The position numbers and the translations under genes were made by a program. A stretch of DNA of 64,000 nt from Sipunculus nudus (lineage: Eukaryota > Annelida > Sipuncula > Golfingiida > Sipunculidae), in the NCBI GenBank assembly GCA_026874595.1, contig CM049318.1:49504750-49568749 (forward strand). Reading direction: 5' to 3'. The stretch's first letter is position 1, and each line of letters starts with the position of its first letter. The notes beneath the pieces are model-generated. The model was not told the DNA's origin. It was given only the letters and a program-made list of their open reading frames with translations, and did not search any database. This document shows, in pieces, positions 13,855 to 27,040 of the stretch.

Positions 13855-13980
13855 AGGCGTTGGCGCAGCGTGGTCAGGGCGCTTGCGTGGCTGCTGCATG
13901 TCAACATGGTGTTCCGTGTGATAGTTACGCGTTTTCTATTTGTGCTGTGCTGCACGTGGGTTGATTGCTAGGCGCCACCT
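13855..13980 (+). repeat. Possible diverged tRNA-derived repeat
   Basis: TTGGCGCAGCGTGGTCAGG resembles a tRNA A-box, and a weak B-box-like GGGTTGATTGC lies about 90 bases on. It is too diverged to call a tRNA. Confidence 0.25.
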
Positions 13981-14029
13981 GAAAATCGTGTTCCCTCTAT
14001 AAATCCAAGTATGAATCTAGATATCTACG

Positions 14030-14335
14030 TTCTAAGGAATTCAAGCCTCCGCCATGTGAGGATGTGGGATGCTCCAAAAACCGTGTTTGCATTCACTTAT
14101 TCGGCCGATATTCCAATATTCATTCGTGCATATTTGACTGAGTATTTGTGAATGTGCCTTGATGACGTACCTGAATCTGGATCATGTGCCGGATCCACAT
14201 CTAAATCTAATCGATTCTTCACTGGCCCATTCGTAAGATTCCCTGAAGATTTGATGATAAAACTTTCATTTTTGCATGAGTTATGTTGTGAACAAACACA
14301 CCCACACACATACACAAACACACGCGATGATGAAC
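14030..14335 (+). repeat. SINE-like family 'GAATGCAAGCCTCC', copy 1
   Basis: Shares the order TCTAAGGAATTCAAGCCTCC, ATTCATTCGTGCATA, TTGTGAATG, GATGACGTACCTGAATC, TGAGTTATGTTGTGAAC with three other copies, and ends in a CA-rich tail. Confidence 0.7.
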
Positions 14336-15962
14336 GCATACTATCCTGGCGTAGACAAACCCTCTGGCAAAACACCACCACTATATGTATTCCGATAAAG
14401 CATTTGAGAATCTTATCAGTTAAGTGTATCAAAAGAGAATGGGTATGCAGTTAATGCATGGAATATGACATCAAGGTAAAGCGCTCCAAACGCTAATTGT
14501 ACAGACTATATTACGTTGGAACGTGGGTAGGTACCTGGGCAGGTTTTCAGGTCATTGTTAAACATCTAGGTATAGCGCTTGGGCATTTTGCCGGCCAAAG
14601 GTCATACAATAGCAATCCTGAAATCCCCCCCCCCCCCACGACAACTCGTCTTTATGATGCATTGTATCTCGGACACTTATACAAATAAGCAACTGTAGAA
14701 CAAACACATTTTCTCTCTATTAGCCTCAACTCCAGAATGTTATCATATAAACATTTCAAATATTATTGTTAATCTAACGAACTTTTAACACAACTTACTC
14801 ATTCTAAAACGGCCACCTCGAACCAAAACAGACATATAGGCTTAACATACATTAACACAAAATAAGGTTTTCTGCTAAGATTTGAGGATTTGGGCGTGGT
14901 CCTAAAAAGATCATTCGGGGGTTATTCCAATCTTAACTTTGCTGATACATGTACCCTTGTCGCCAAACTGTCTCCGCATATCGCTTCCTGCCTAAAGGAG
15001 TACTTTGCTGTCATATTTCCGCGCCCTTACCGAACCTGATAGGTTTATTTCTCAATATTTCTCGAAAGGGCTCATGGGGGCTGCCATTTGGGTACACACT
15101 AAAACCCGGATGCCACAGGTTAAAACTTTTTGGTAAACCGCCAGTTAAGAAAAGGGAAGAATTATTGTGTCCCAAGGTACTTTATGTTACTAAAACGTCA
15201 GAATCCAAGGCTAATTAGCAATCAAGAGATAGGAATCTGCACCATAACCTATTCACGTGACCCACACTAATCTTGTCAGCTCCCGGTCCCGTTGGCTGCA
15301 CACGTGGGTTCAGTGTAAGTGATACGTAAATGGTAAGTTTTTTCCCCCTTTTTTGCTCTTTGTCGCTTTGCCGCTGCGTGGGCGAGATATGTACATGAAC
15401 AAGTGTGACTACATTATAAAACGTACTGGTATACAGGTCAACACTGGCCATTTTTTAAATCCCCGAACAAAGACGGTCATGTTATAAAAGACGCTTACAC
15501 AAATAAATGAACATTAGATAGAATTCACGCGGGCTCCTCCATCAGCCGAACAAAATATATGAAAAGACAATTAAATGTCAGATAATTCAAGAAGAAATTT
15601 CCGTTATTGCATGATGTTAAAAATTATATATGTCATATGTTTCATATTAGATTATAAAAGAATAAAAGACTGTTTCTTTGTAGTATTCCGTTTTAAAATA
15701 AGATTTTATTTCTTTTCTGTATTTTGTTAAGTCCTCTCCATTTTTCATCTATTTTCCTTTTAGTCATAGTGTTTTGTTTGGCAATCCAACAGAATAAAAT
15801 AAATTGGTTTGAACATTTTTTTTTTTATTTTTTGTTGTTGTTGTACATAGTGCGTAGGCAAAAAGGATCAAATATTTTGGGTGTAACTCTTTATAATACT
15901 TGTATTTTTATTATTTTTTTCGAAAATGTGATTTCTACGTATAACTTGTAATCTGGTTTCCA

Positions 15963-16242
15963 GTGAATGCAGGCTTCCTCCATATTGGCATTAACATATT
16001 CCGGATATATTCCCAGGTTCATTAGTGCATACGTGACTGTACATTTGTGAATAATTGTTGATGGCGATCAAGAATCCGGATCAGGTGCCGCACCCACACC
16101 AAATTAACCAAAACGGTCCTTTGATTGCCCAACTAGAAATGGCCGAAAATTCCACGAGATTCCGTTCATGATACGTGAACAAACACACATATATTGTGAA
16201 CAAACACACACATACAAACACACACACACACGAAAGGGGATG
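15963..16242 (+). repeat. SINE-like family, copy 2
   Basis: Same motif order (GAATGCAGGCTTCC, TTCATTAGTGCATACGTGAC, ATCCGGATCAGGTGCCG, TTCCGTTCATGA) ending in (CA)n. The CA tail makes overlapping false frames on the minus strand. Confidence 0.7.
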
Positions 16243-16244
16243 AA

Positions 16245-17948
16245 CGTATTCGCTTCTAGCGGAGGCAAAATATGTTTTCCTAATATAAAAAAACTCAACA
16301 AACACGATATAAATGTTGTTATACTACTTCTGGGTCAAAACTCGGCTGGAAAATACAAGCTTGTCTAATGTGGGACTAGGGTTTATGACAATGTAGTAAC
16401 ATGTTTTAGTCAGTGTTAATGATGATAGTTAATGGGTGATGAAATGGAGGAACGCCAGTGAAACGTTGACGCTTGAAATGCATAAAACAATTAATGACTG
16501 CACACAGGCCACCGTATTTCGTCGAATTGCCTGCTGGGACTGTTTTATTATCGGAAGGCGTGGAAAGTAGCGCAGTTAATACCTTTATGTGGATCAAGTT
16601 CTGCCACAGAGGTGGTCCCGTTGGTGTGAACAGGGCCAGGGTCTTGTATTTGTTAACGTAAAAAACAAAGCATGTTTCATACGTTTTATACATTCCAAGT
16701 AGCCCTGTTTCTAATACATAATGTCATGAGTTTCCTTTAAGTGCGTTGTGGTTCCATAAACTGGCACATAAACTGTGTGTAAAACATAAGTGTTTATTAC
16801 ATAAACCGCACTTGAGTGCCATTGTCTCGCGTCTTTGTTTATATATTTTAATGTTTAGCGTCTCAGTCGTAGTATTTTAGTAGCCATATCTTATCTAATG
16901 AAAAAAAACTTGATTAGACCCAATGACCTAACTTTAAAAGGGTTAACAATATTTAGGAAATGAGGAACTATCTATTCAGATCTCGCAGGGGTGATCTCAT
17001 GAAAATTAAAAACTGAGAATTTCAAAAACAGTGTACATCTTCTGAACAACACTTCTAAGGTAGCGTAGAACCACCATATGATATACCTTCATCACTATGC
17101 AATAGGGTTTCCTAATGAGGACGCAGGATACAATATGATAATGAATGACATGACGTATGTAGTTTTCTGAACATCAGGTTTTCTGTGTACGGAAACGGGA
17201 ACAAGCTATAGGAGATATACATTTACTTTGACGTATATAAGACGATTCCCGTTAGTCAAACATTGTTAACTTGTAGGTATTAACTGTGTTTGAAACAAAG
17301 ACTGCAAGCTCACACTTCCATTGGCATTTTATCATTTCTTCCGTAATGAAAAATAGATGTTTCAAAACCCTTTAAGACACCTTCCCCTCTGCCTCTCTCC
17401 TTTTAGAATATTTTTCATCTTTTTTAATAATGTGTCCATCCCCCGTCCCTTTTTCAGGAGACAGTTTCAGTAATCTGGAGGTCTTTATCATGCCATGCAA
17501 GGTTTACTTACAAATATTGTGTAAGGAATGTCCTTGGTGTCCTTTTTCGATGGTTTATGACTATATCCATCCTTTGTTGGGAGCCATGTTGTTTTTCTGG
17601 CTGCTATTCAATGCGCATTCTTACGTTCCTGAATGACTACAATGAATCTGTCAGCGGCACTTTTGTCGCGTCAGAAGGCATTGTTTCTCTACTATTAACT
17701 GTTTTGCGTTTGTTAATTTATGACCCCGCTGATGCTCAGAAATTTATGTATAAACACGCCAAGACAAAGCTGCGTGTACTCTCTGGAACATAACCACTTA
17801 GTTTGTTCAGATTAGGAGAATTGATTGTTTAAAACGAACTTTAAAACTAATTTCGTATTATCAGCCGCTTCGACCATGTTTCCCCTGTATCTCTTCCTAC
17901 ATGAGCGAATCCTTATTCATGTTCTTATTTTGTTCATTTAGTGTCTGG

Positions 17949-17991
<43 letters not shown>

Positions 17992-18090
17992 GCTGCACTC
18001 AAAGGGGGTCTAAACTGTAAGGACCGGTTTCATAATTAGAAATATTGTATTAAATTATTATGTATTATTATACTATTTTCTTATGAATTA
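16245..18090. other. No gene seen
   Basis: Short frames only. A (TC)n microsatellite lies at 17950-17988. Confidence 0.5.
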
Positions 18091-18096
18091 TCTTAT

Positions 18097-18293
18097 CAGG
18101 GGCGGATCAAGAATTTAGGGAAAGGAGTGGTCCAACCCTGGATGACGTACGTAAAACCTTAAAAATGTCCCTATGTCTGGAAAAGGGGTTTCCAAGCCGC
18201 AAGAATAGGTCTGATACCGTAAAAAAAAGGGTGCCGGGTTTGGAAAAAATAGGGGGGGGGGTGGGTGCGTACCCCTGGACTCTACCCCTGGAA
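18097..18293 (+). repeat. GGGGCGGATCC-family element, copy 2
   Basis: Starts TATCAGGGGCGGATCAAG and ends CCCCTGGACTCTACCCCTGG after a poly-G run. Diverged from the 43-kb copy. Confidence 0.7.
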
Positions 18294-18429
18294 GCGCTTT
18301 TGCTTATCCTGTTATATTATAATATACTGTATTATACCAGATTCGAGTGAGCCATATATTTATTCTATAATGCGTATTAAGATCTTATGTTCCCTCCCCC
18401 CCCCCCCCCCCCAAACACACGCTCTCTCT

Positions 18430-21400
18430 CTCTATCTTACATTTATAAGTACTTAATCACAACTGATCCTTCCAAGGATAGACTGCATTTGTATTTCATT
18501 ATCTAAATCTCGTGTTAAAAATGCTATTATGCTGACATTTGCACCAAGACAAAGGGCAAATATCTCCTTAAACGCCTTACTTATTAAACAATAAATATAT
18601 GAACACTACCTTGACAGACAAATATATATTTTTAACTTGGAAACTCGATGATGAGTAAGGCTACTACTGTGCAAGCATTGTATAAACCTAAACTGCCAGA
18701 GCCTGTTCTGTCTAAACAGATCTTATTTTAGATTCATGAGTAAATGGGTTCAATGTTTTGCGTATTTCTAAAGTATGACGGTTATCAACCTGTCTGGAAG
18801 TGTATTATTGTGTAAGATATAATTAATGGCTGCCAGTTTCTTTAATTACTAACAAGACAAACGGTAGCACAAGCATTATATTTAACGTGATATGAGTTCA
18901 CGTCAGGACGCGCTATCTAGGGTCACTTGTCAAAGATCTTGTTTTCTTCATAGGTCATGCATATTACATAATGCTGCCCTGCCTGGTAATGTAAAGGTCC
19001 CGAACAAGGTGTTAACAAGTACACCTACAGCAGACGACAGTCCTGCTTGTTAATCGTCGTACCACCCACGTTCCTCCCCAGTGGACTGTATTTGTATATA
19101 GCAGTGTATATGACAGATCCGGGACCGTGATCTAACACGTTTCCTCCTTTACTTTTGTTCCCTTCGCACTTGAATAAAATGTGATAAAACCATATTTTTT
19201 TCATTTAACTCCTTTTTGTTACAAATTATACCATAGTTTAAAAAGTGATTACTCAAAATATCTATTTCCATGTCAACAATATCTCAATATTCTATCTGAT
19301 TGATCCAGTCAACAATTTGACATGAAAAATTTACCTGTAAAACTTACATTATTCGATTATAGAACACGGTCAGGAATATTCATGATTATCTTTCAATCTT
19401 TAATAGAGTAGCAATCGAATCACAAAGGGGTTAAACTCCGAGGACTGTAGAATGAAGCTACATCCTCTGCAATGTTTAAAGGTGACCATTCACCTGCCCT
19501 CCGTGATTTCTGGCTTCCTCTGTGTATATATTATGATCTAAGGGTTATTCTGGTTATGGAAATTAAATATAAGGCCTTCGTGAAGGATGTATGAACTTGT
19601 TTATCAACAATATGTGTGTTAACACAGCATTGCTTACAAACGGGAAAACATGTAACCTAAGATGGTAGGCTACGTATATGCGGAGGTAGAAAGGTCACTT
19701 GTAGCGAAACAACCGGCCTTTTGCAAAGCTCTTGCTTAATTATCTTACTCGCCGCCAGATGCCCTTGTTGAATTTGTTTTGATTATATTGGCGGGCCCCC
19801 ACATATTATAAAACGTTGAGATAAACAAAAAAAACAGCCTGTGTGCGGTGATATCCACGTTTTCTGGCTTATTTTTATAAAAGCTCCAAGGTATTCCCTT
19901 TAGTTTATAAAGGTCAGATAGGGGATAAGGCCCCTTTCAGGTATGGAATGACAGTGTCAGCTGTCTCTCCTGGTTCTCTCAATTCGACGGGCGGTAACTT
20001 TATGATTTTACTGTCGCCAGTGTATAAGTTGCGAAATGAGGAAAAGTACGTGAAAATTGACAGTCTGTCAAGTCGACAGGCCTACATCATAATTTTACCG
20101 TTTTATTACAGTGCATCCGTTTTGAAACGACGGTAGAGGAAGAAGAGTGTCAAATGACAGTCCTGGATATGTTCACTCGACAGGCATTCATCATAAGATC
20201 ACAGTTTTAATTGATTGTTTGAGTTTCCAAGCGTAAGGAGTATAAGTGTCAGTTAATAGCACTTGATCTGTTGACTGAGACATTCCTTCATTTTGTCTGC
20301 CGATTGGACTGATTTAGAAACGTCATTTGATATCTCAAAATAACCCTTTGATATTATTTTAATGAGTTTTATTCCCAGCACCAATGTTGTGTATGCGCTC
20401 GTTCTTTATAAAAATGACATCCCATCCCTCCTTTTTTTTCCTCAAATTACTCACTCTTTACACGCACTCGACTATGTGATAATGTAGGAGGTGTGATTGA
20501 TAAATGCGATCCTCGACCCTTTTGGAAACATTAAAAGCTGGATTAGGAAGAGTTCCAAACAAACCAGTATACGGTTAACACGAAACCGGCTACTAATTAC
20601 ATATTCATAATCAGAACATATTGCATCTAGCTGCATACACGTGTCAGTGATTACTTTGTGAGCTCTTCACTTACAGACGTTTCCAAACTTTGCCATGCTC
20701 GTGTGCCTTGCTCATGAATAATACATGAACTTCGTGTCAGCCAACTGGGGCACGGGTCATATATTGTCAGTGTAGATTGGTTCTCTTCATTCAAAATTCA
20801 TTCGACTCATTACCACATAGTTAAAGATCGTAGTACACAGAAATCATGTTGTGTTATCTATAGCATACATAAAGCAATGACCTTCGTTGCAGCTAATATA
20901 GGCACTGGACCAATCAAGTTGGATGAGTACTACGCAGGCTTTGAACGAGTCTTCCGCTGACAATATTGGAAGATAGATTTCAGATGTTTTTGTTCAAACC
21001 TTCCTGGGGCTAAAATATTTGGTTACGGCTGGACAAAAGCCCTGATCCGGTCAAAGTCTCCCTAAAAGTCCCTAATGCCATACACAACCGGAAAGCCTTA
21101 TATCCGATAATGCTGCAATGAAAACCTAGAATCCTTTTCAATACTTCTAAAGCTGTCGGTAGATATGTTTATGTTATCAGGGCTTTCAGTGGGAAGAAAG
21201 ATTTAAAGAGTCAAGAATGCTCAGCCATGAATGTTGGAGAGTCCTATCTAGATTTAAAGCCCTAAAGGTGATGGACTCTGTCAAATTGTGAATGGTTATT
21301 TACAATTACGTCGTTTACTGAAAGAATATGATGGTATATTTGTATTTAAAATGACAAAAATCATAGATTAAGAAGAATCAGCCAAAACTTTTAATATTCT

Positions 21401-21720
21401 TATAACGTTTATACACAGAACAAGGGAAACAATTGCCAGAGCAGTGATGAATTTATGGAATGGGTGAAAAAGAGTCAATTTGAACAATCAACTTATTAAT
21501 TATTAATTTGGAATCCATTATTTATTATCTCCAATTTCTTACAATATATAGTTATCTCATGACAAATTAAGAAATAATGTTCCCCCGATGGATCTCTGTG
21601 TATACATTGTTACAGATAAAGTGTATAGTATTGAAAAATTGACTGATATTTTTATGGCTTTTTTTTCATAATTTCACACTATATTTTTCTTAGCGTCTGG
21701 TAATTATTAAGTTCAGTATT
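18430..21720. other. No gene seen; one repeat fragment
   Basis: AT-rich with short frames. A fragment at about 19665-19805 is related to copies in intron 2 (35958-36098 and 36745-36870). Confidence 0.5.
19665..19805 (+). repeat. Diverged repeat 'GAAAGGTCACT ... CAGATATCTTGG', copy 1
   Basis: Shares GAAAGGTCAC, TTTTGCAAAGCTC, GCCAGATG and TTGTTGAATTTG with the two intron-2 copies. Family unknown. Confidence 0.45.
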
Positions 21721-21730
21721 ATATAAGTCC

Positions 21731-21795
21731 GTTGGGGGGGGGGGGGACAGACCCCGGCGGCCCCCTCCCCCCCCCCCCCCCCGGATACACCCCTG
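21731..21795. repeat. Poly-G / poly-C block
   Basis: G run, GACAGACCCCGGCGG, then C run and GGATACACCCCTGG. The end resembles a truncated GGGGCGGATCC-family element. Confidence 0.6.
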
Positions 21796-21850
21796 GCTTG
21801 GAAAGATTAGTGTCGGCTACAAGGTCAAATTCTGATCATTGGACGCTTGG

Positions 21851-23254
21851 ACCCCGAAAGGACCGAGCGTCCGAAAGAAATTTCAAGCGTCACATACGCT
21901 GACATCCGCGTCCCTGAAAGCCCTATGTTAGGAATGTGATGATTTGCAATAAGGGTCTTTAGGATAGATCGATCAATATTTGGTAAATAAATACTTCTGT
22001 ATACAAGCTTCTCCATATTCCAACTATGTCAAGGAATATAAGCCAAGATCATATTTTCCCAAGACATTTAGAGTAATACCGACTGCCACCAGAATTTCAT
22101 TCAGTTTCTTTCATTTTCTTTGCTTGATATTCATAATTATGTGCTATTCTGGCCGAAGTACTGTAGTATTGAAACGTATCGTTGTATCAGGCTTACGTTA
22201 ACGAGAATGGCAGTTAGCAGTACCACGAAAAACACCCGTAGTACTGTCTGAACGAGGCTCACCGTGAGGAAACACCCTGCCGGGTCACGTGATCCTGTTG
22301 TTCCTGTGTATGTAAGCGCTGTACTGTGAACATGCGCTATCTGGATTTACTGCCATAGATCGCTGGGGATCACTGCACGTTCCTCCCTGCGATATGCACG
22401 AACTCGACTTTTTTATTACAGGTGTAAAGCACTTGCGTCATTCTTGTATTCAAATCAACAAATATTCTACTAAGTTGATATGTATATTTAAGTACTTTTG
22501 TGATATTTATGGTGTATATGTTTTATGTATGTTTTACACAAATATTTGCTATATAATTTATAGATATATATATTTATAGAAAACATATGTGACGTAGTTA
22601 TATCGGGAACATTATGTACTATAATATCGGATATTATACTGTAATGCAGCAATGCATAACACAACAAGGGCCTTGAGGCACAAATATTCCCCCGCCATTT
22701 ATTTAACTAGGAGAGAGTGGTATCGGTGATACCAAAATTTCTTCAAACCTTGTCAAGAACCCCTTTTAAAAATCAAAATACTTGCAAATTACAAACTGGA
22801 TTTATAAGAGAAATGCATGATTAGCCTTATATCCAGATGTCCCTGTTTTAATGTAATTTTTAAACTGGAGTTGAACAAGAGATATCGAGTGACAGGTTAT
22901 TAAAATAGACACCTGTCAGGATTGTGGCCAAGAATTATGCCTGCTATCAGCTCCTGCTGTTGCTGGGATATGTGGTACTATATTTAACGTTATGAATGCA
23001 AGCACCTGAAATCGTAAATGTTGTGATTGGTTACATTTGAATTTGCATGAAGAAGCAGTTTAGAAAATACACAATTTCAGGTCACACACTTTTCATTTCC
23101 CTTGGTCTAAGATACAGTTGACCAGGAAAGGAAAGCTAAAATTTATCAATTTACTGAAAAATTGAGGGATAAGCATAAAATACCATTTCGTCGCACTAAG
23201 AGAAAGCTACCACAGGTAGTGCCATCTGCAGGAAAACATCACGTAGCAGTGAAA
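21851..23254 (+). repeat. 1.4-kb direct duplication, copy A
   Basis: Matches 27041-28446 almost throughout, from CCGAAAGGACCGAGCGTCC to ACATCACGTAGCAGTGAAA, with scattered substitutions and small indels. No coding content is recognised. It contains a left end reading TTCCCCCGCCATTT at about 22687. Confidence 0.9.
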
Positions 23255-24427
23255 GGTAATCGTGCAATATAACGGACCCATATTTCATGGTCTCACAAAA
23301 AAGTATGACCACATTTCAATGAAAAAACTGTTTCAAGTAAAAGTTGACGATCCGGCGCATCTAATGATACAATATTTTTGTATGTTTGATATAAATATAT
23401 TTTGCTACAAACTGTCGAAAAAGGGTAGTTTGCTGAAAATACCAAAAATGACGTCGTGTCAAAGACGTTCTCAGCCGACGTCATGAATCCACAGTACTGT
23501 ATACATGCATACCATGTTAAACAAAAGGATGATGTCTAACAAAAATTACGGTCAATATATCTTTTTATGCATAGATAGAGAGACAATTTTACCTCTAAAT
23601 ATCCATATTTCCCAAGATTTAATAAAAGTTGACGTCGTGCCGCCAAAAACATAAACATGCAACTGTCGTCTGTGAATGTATTCGACTGATCACGTTAACT
23701 CTTGCTCTATTCAGCTTTGTCTCTATGTACGTTTTATATTTCAAATAAATATAAATTGTGTAATAAACAGTCATTTTTGTGGACAGAGTATAAAGACTAC
23801 ATTTTAGACATGTCATTTATCTTATTTATTTTTTTTGTCCTGTTAGACTACTTCATGTAAGGACAATCAGATGGGCACATCCCCTCCCCATGAGTAACAG
23901 ACCGGTAGCCCTTAAAATCGAGACGAACGCGGGAGAAACACGGGACCATGTTGGGCATATCATCCATATGTGACCACATTTTATAATATTGATGTATATA
24001 ATACAAACTTATATGGCTGGTCAAATAAAATGTGGTCACACCTTATTTTTGTTAATATTTATTGGTAATAAATGTGGTCACACCATGTGACCACATTTTA
24101 TAATATATATTTTATATATATATATATATATAGAAGGTAGTGTTACCCTCCGATGTAAAGTGCTCTATGGCCTACAAGCTAGGCCAGAGCGGTATATATA
24201 TATATATATATTACAAACTTATATGGCTGGTCAAAGTGAAGTCACACCTTATTTTTGTTAATATTTATTGGTAATAAATGTGGTCACGCCATATGTGACC
24301 ATATTTTATAATATTATATATATAATACAAACATATATGGCAGTTCAAATAAAATGTGGTCACACCTTATTTTTGTTTATATTTATTGGTAATAAATGTG
24401 GTCACACCATGTGACCACATTTTATAA

Positions 24428-24493
<66 letters not shown>

Positions 24494-24825
24494 CAAACTT
24501 ATATGGCTGGTCAAAGTGTGATCACACCTTATTTTTGTTAATATTTATTGGTAATAAATGTGGTCACGCCATATGTGACCATATTTTATTATATTATATA
24601 TATAATACAAACATATATGGCAGTTCAAATAAAATGTGGTCACACCTTATTTTTGTCAATATTTATTTTAAAAATGTGGTCACACCATATGTGACCATAT
24701 TCTAAAAATTATCTATTTATTACAAACTTATATGGCTTGTAAAATAAAATGTGGTCACACCTAATTTTTGTTAATATTTATTGTAAAAAATGTGGTCACA
24801 CCATGTGACCACATTTATAAAATAT

Positions 24826-24880
<55 letters not shown>

Positions 24881-25334
24881 CAAACTTATATGGCTTGTCA
24901 AATAGAATGTGGTCTTACCTTACTTTGGTTAATAATTATTGGTAAAAAATGTGGTCACACCTTATGTGACCACATTTTATAATATTCTATATATAATACA
25001 AACTTATATGGCAGGTCAAATAAAATGTGGTCACACCTTATTTTTGTCAATATTTATTGTGAAAAATGTGGTCACACCATATGTGACAAATTTATAATAT
25101 TATATATATAATACAAACTTATAAGGCTGGTCAAATAAAATGTGGTCACACCTTATTTTTGTCAATATTCTTTGGTGAAAAATGTGGTCACACCATATGT
25201 GACCACATTTTATAATATTCTATATATAATAAAAACTTATATTTCTGGTCAAGTAAAATGTGGTCACAACTATTTTTGGCAAAGTTTTTTGTGAAAAATG
25301 TGTTCACACCATGTGACCACATTTTATAATATAT

Positions 25335-25390
<56 letters not shown>

Positions 25391-27030
25391 TAACAAACTT
25401 ATATGGCTTGTCAAATAAAATGTGGTCACACCTTATTTTTGTTAATATTTATTGTTAAAAAATGTGGTCACACTGATGTGACCACATTTTATAATATTCT
25501 ATTGATAATACAAACTTATATGGCTGGTCAAATAAAATATGGTCACACCTTATTTTTGTCAATATTTATTGTGAAAAATATGGTCACCCCATATGTGACA
25601 ACATTTTATAATATTATATATATAATACAAACTTATTAGGCTGGTCAAATAAAATGTGGTCACACCTTATTTTTGTCAATATTCTTTGGTGAAAAATGTG
25701 GTCACATCATATGTGACCACATTTTATAATATTCTATATATAATACAAACTTATATGGCTGGTCAAATAAAATGTTGTCACAACTTATTTTTTTTATTGG
25801 TAAAAATTAATGTCACACTTATGAGACCACATTTTATAATATTCTATTTATAATACAAACTTATATGGCTGGTCAAATAAAATGTGGTCACACCTTATTT
25901 TTGTCAATATTTATTGTGAAAAATGTGGTCACTCCATATGTGACAACATTTTATAATATTATATATATAATACAAACTTATTAGGCTGGTCAAATAAAAT
26001 GTGGTCACACCTTATTTTTGTCAATATTCTTTGGAGAAAAATGTGGTCACACCATATGTGATAACATTTTATAATATTCTATATATAATACAAACTTATA
26101 TGGCTGGTCAAGTAAAATGTAGTCACAACTTATTTTTGGCAAAATTTATTTTTAAAAAATGTGGTCACACCATATGTGACCACATTTTATAATATTCTAT
26201 ATATAATACATATATATATATAATACATAACTTATATGGCTGGTCAAATAAAACGTGGTAACAACTTATTTTTTATTGGTAAAAAATATGGTCTCTTGGT
26301 TTGAAAAAAAAATTCAGAATAAAATTTAGAAAAAAATAAGGGATATGATGATGAAAGAATATATTTAAATGTGGTCACAACACCTTTTTTAACTATTTCT
26401 AACTACTTTATGTGGTCACACAATTGATAAAAAAGAGATCACACCTTAATAATGTCATTCATTATAACTAATAAATGTTGTCACACTCAATAATTATTTT
26501 ATTAAAAATAAGGATATTATTATGTTAGTATAACAAAAAATGTTGTAACATAATGCGGACGAACGTGTTTCTCCCGTGTCTCTCTTGATTTTAAGTGCAT
26601 GACTTGTCACGTGACACTCGACATTTGTTTACGTTCTGGCGGCAGGGCGTCGTCACCTTGAACGTACATCAAGTGAAATGTGGATAAAAAGAGGTAAAAA
26701 AGTATAAACATATATGGGTAATATTATATATTGACTGTAAATTTTATAAGACATCATCTTAATGTTTTACATGGTATATATGTATGTTACTGTGGATTCA
26801 TGACGACGGCTCAGAACGTCTTTGACACGACGTCATTTTGGGTATTTTCGGCAAACTACCCTTTTTGGACAGTTTGTAGCAAAATAAATATATAAATAAC
26901 ATACAAAAATATGATATCATTAGATGCGCCGGATCGTCAAATTTATCATGCAAAAAAAATTTTAGTGAAATGTGGTCACACTTATTTGTGAGAGAGAGTA
27001 ACATTGGTCCGTTATATTGCACGATTAACA
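23255..27030. mobile_element. Foldback-type element with long inverted ends and internal satellite
   Basis: The left end ATCGTGCAATATAACGGACC recurs inverted at the right end (GGTCCGTTATATTGCACGAT). Homology between the arms extends several hundred bases inward (to about 23950 left and 26540 right), including GATCCGGCGCATCTAATGAT and CAAAGACGTTCTCAGCC. The matching frames in the two arms (both with DDPAHLMI and KIPKMTSCQRRS) are mirror images of the repeat, not a known protein. The centre is a tandem array. No transposase is seen, so non-autonomous. Confidence 0.85.
23955..26300. repeat. ~117-bp tandem array rich in TGTGGTCAC
   Basis: About 18 units. Each has TATGGCTGGTCAAATAAAATG, then TGGTCACACCTTATTTTTGT, an ATATTTATTG spacer, and the palindrome TGTGGTCAC-ACCATAT-GTGACCACA, then an AT-rich linker. 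Several linkers have expanded into long (TA)n runs. Confidence 0.9.
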
Positions 27031-27040
27031 TTTCTCTAAG

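Noticed and set aside
23262-23486. Similar small proteins in both foldback arms (also 26798-27031 minus)
   Set aside because: Their similarity follows from the inverted repeat itself; they are short and match no transposase I know.
23955-26300. CRISPR-like array of regular repeats
   Set aside because: Units are contiguous tandem repeats in a eukaryotic mobile element; spacers are near-identical and AT-rich, and no cas genes are present.
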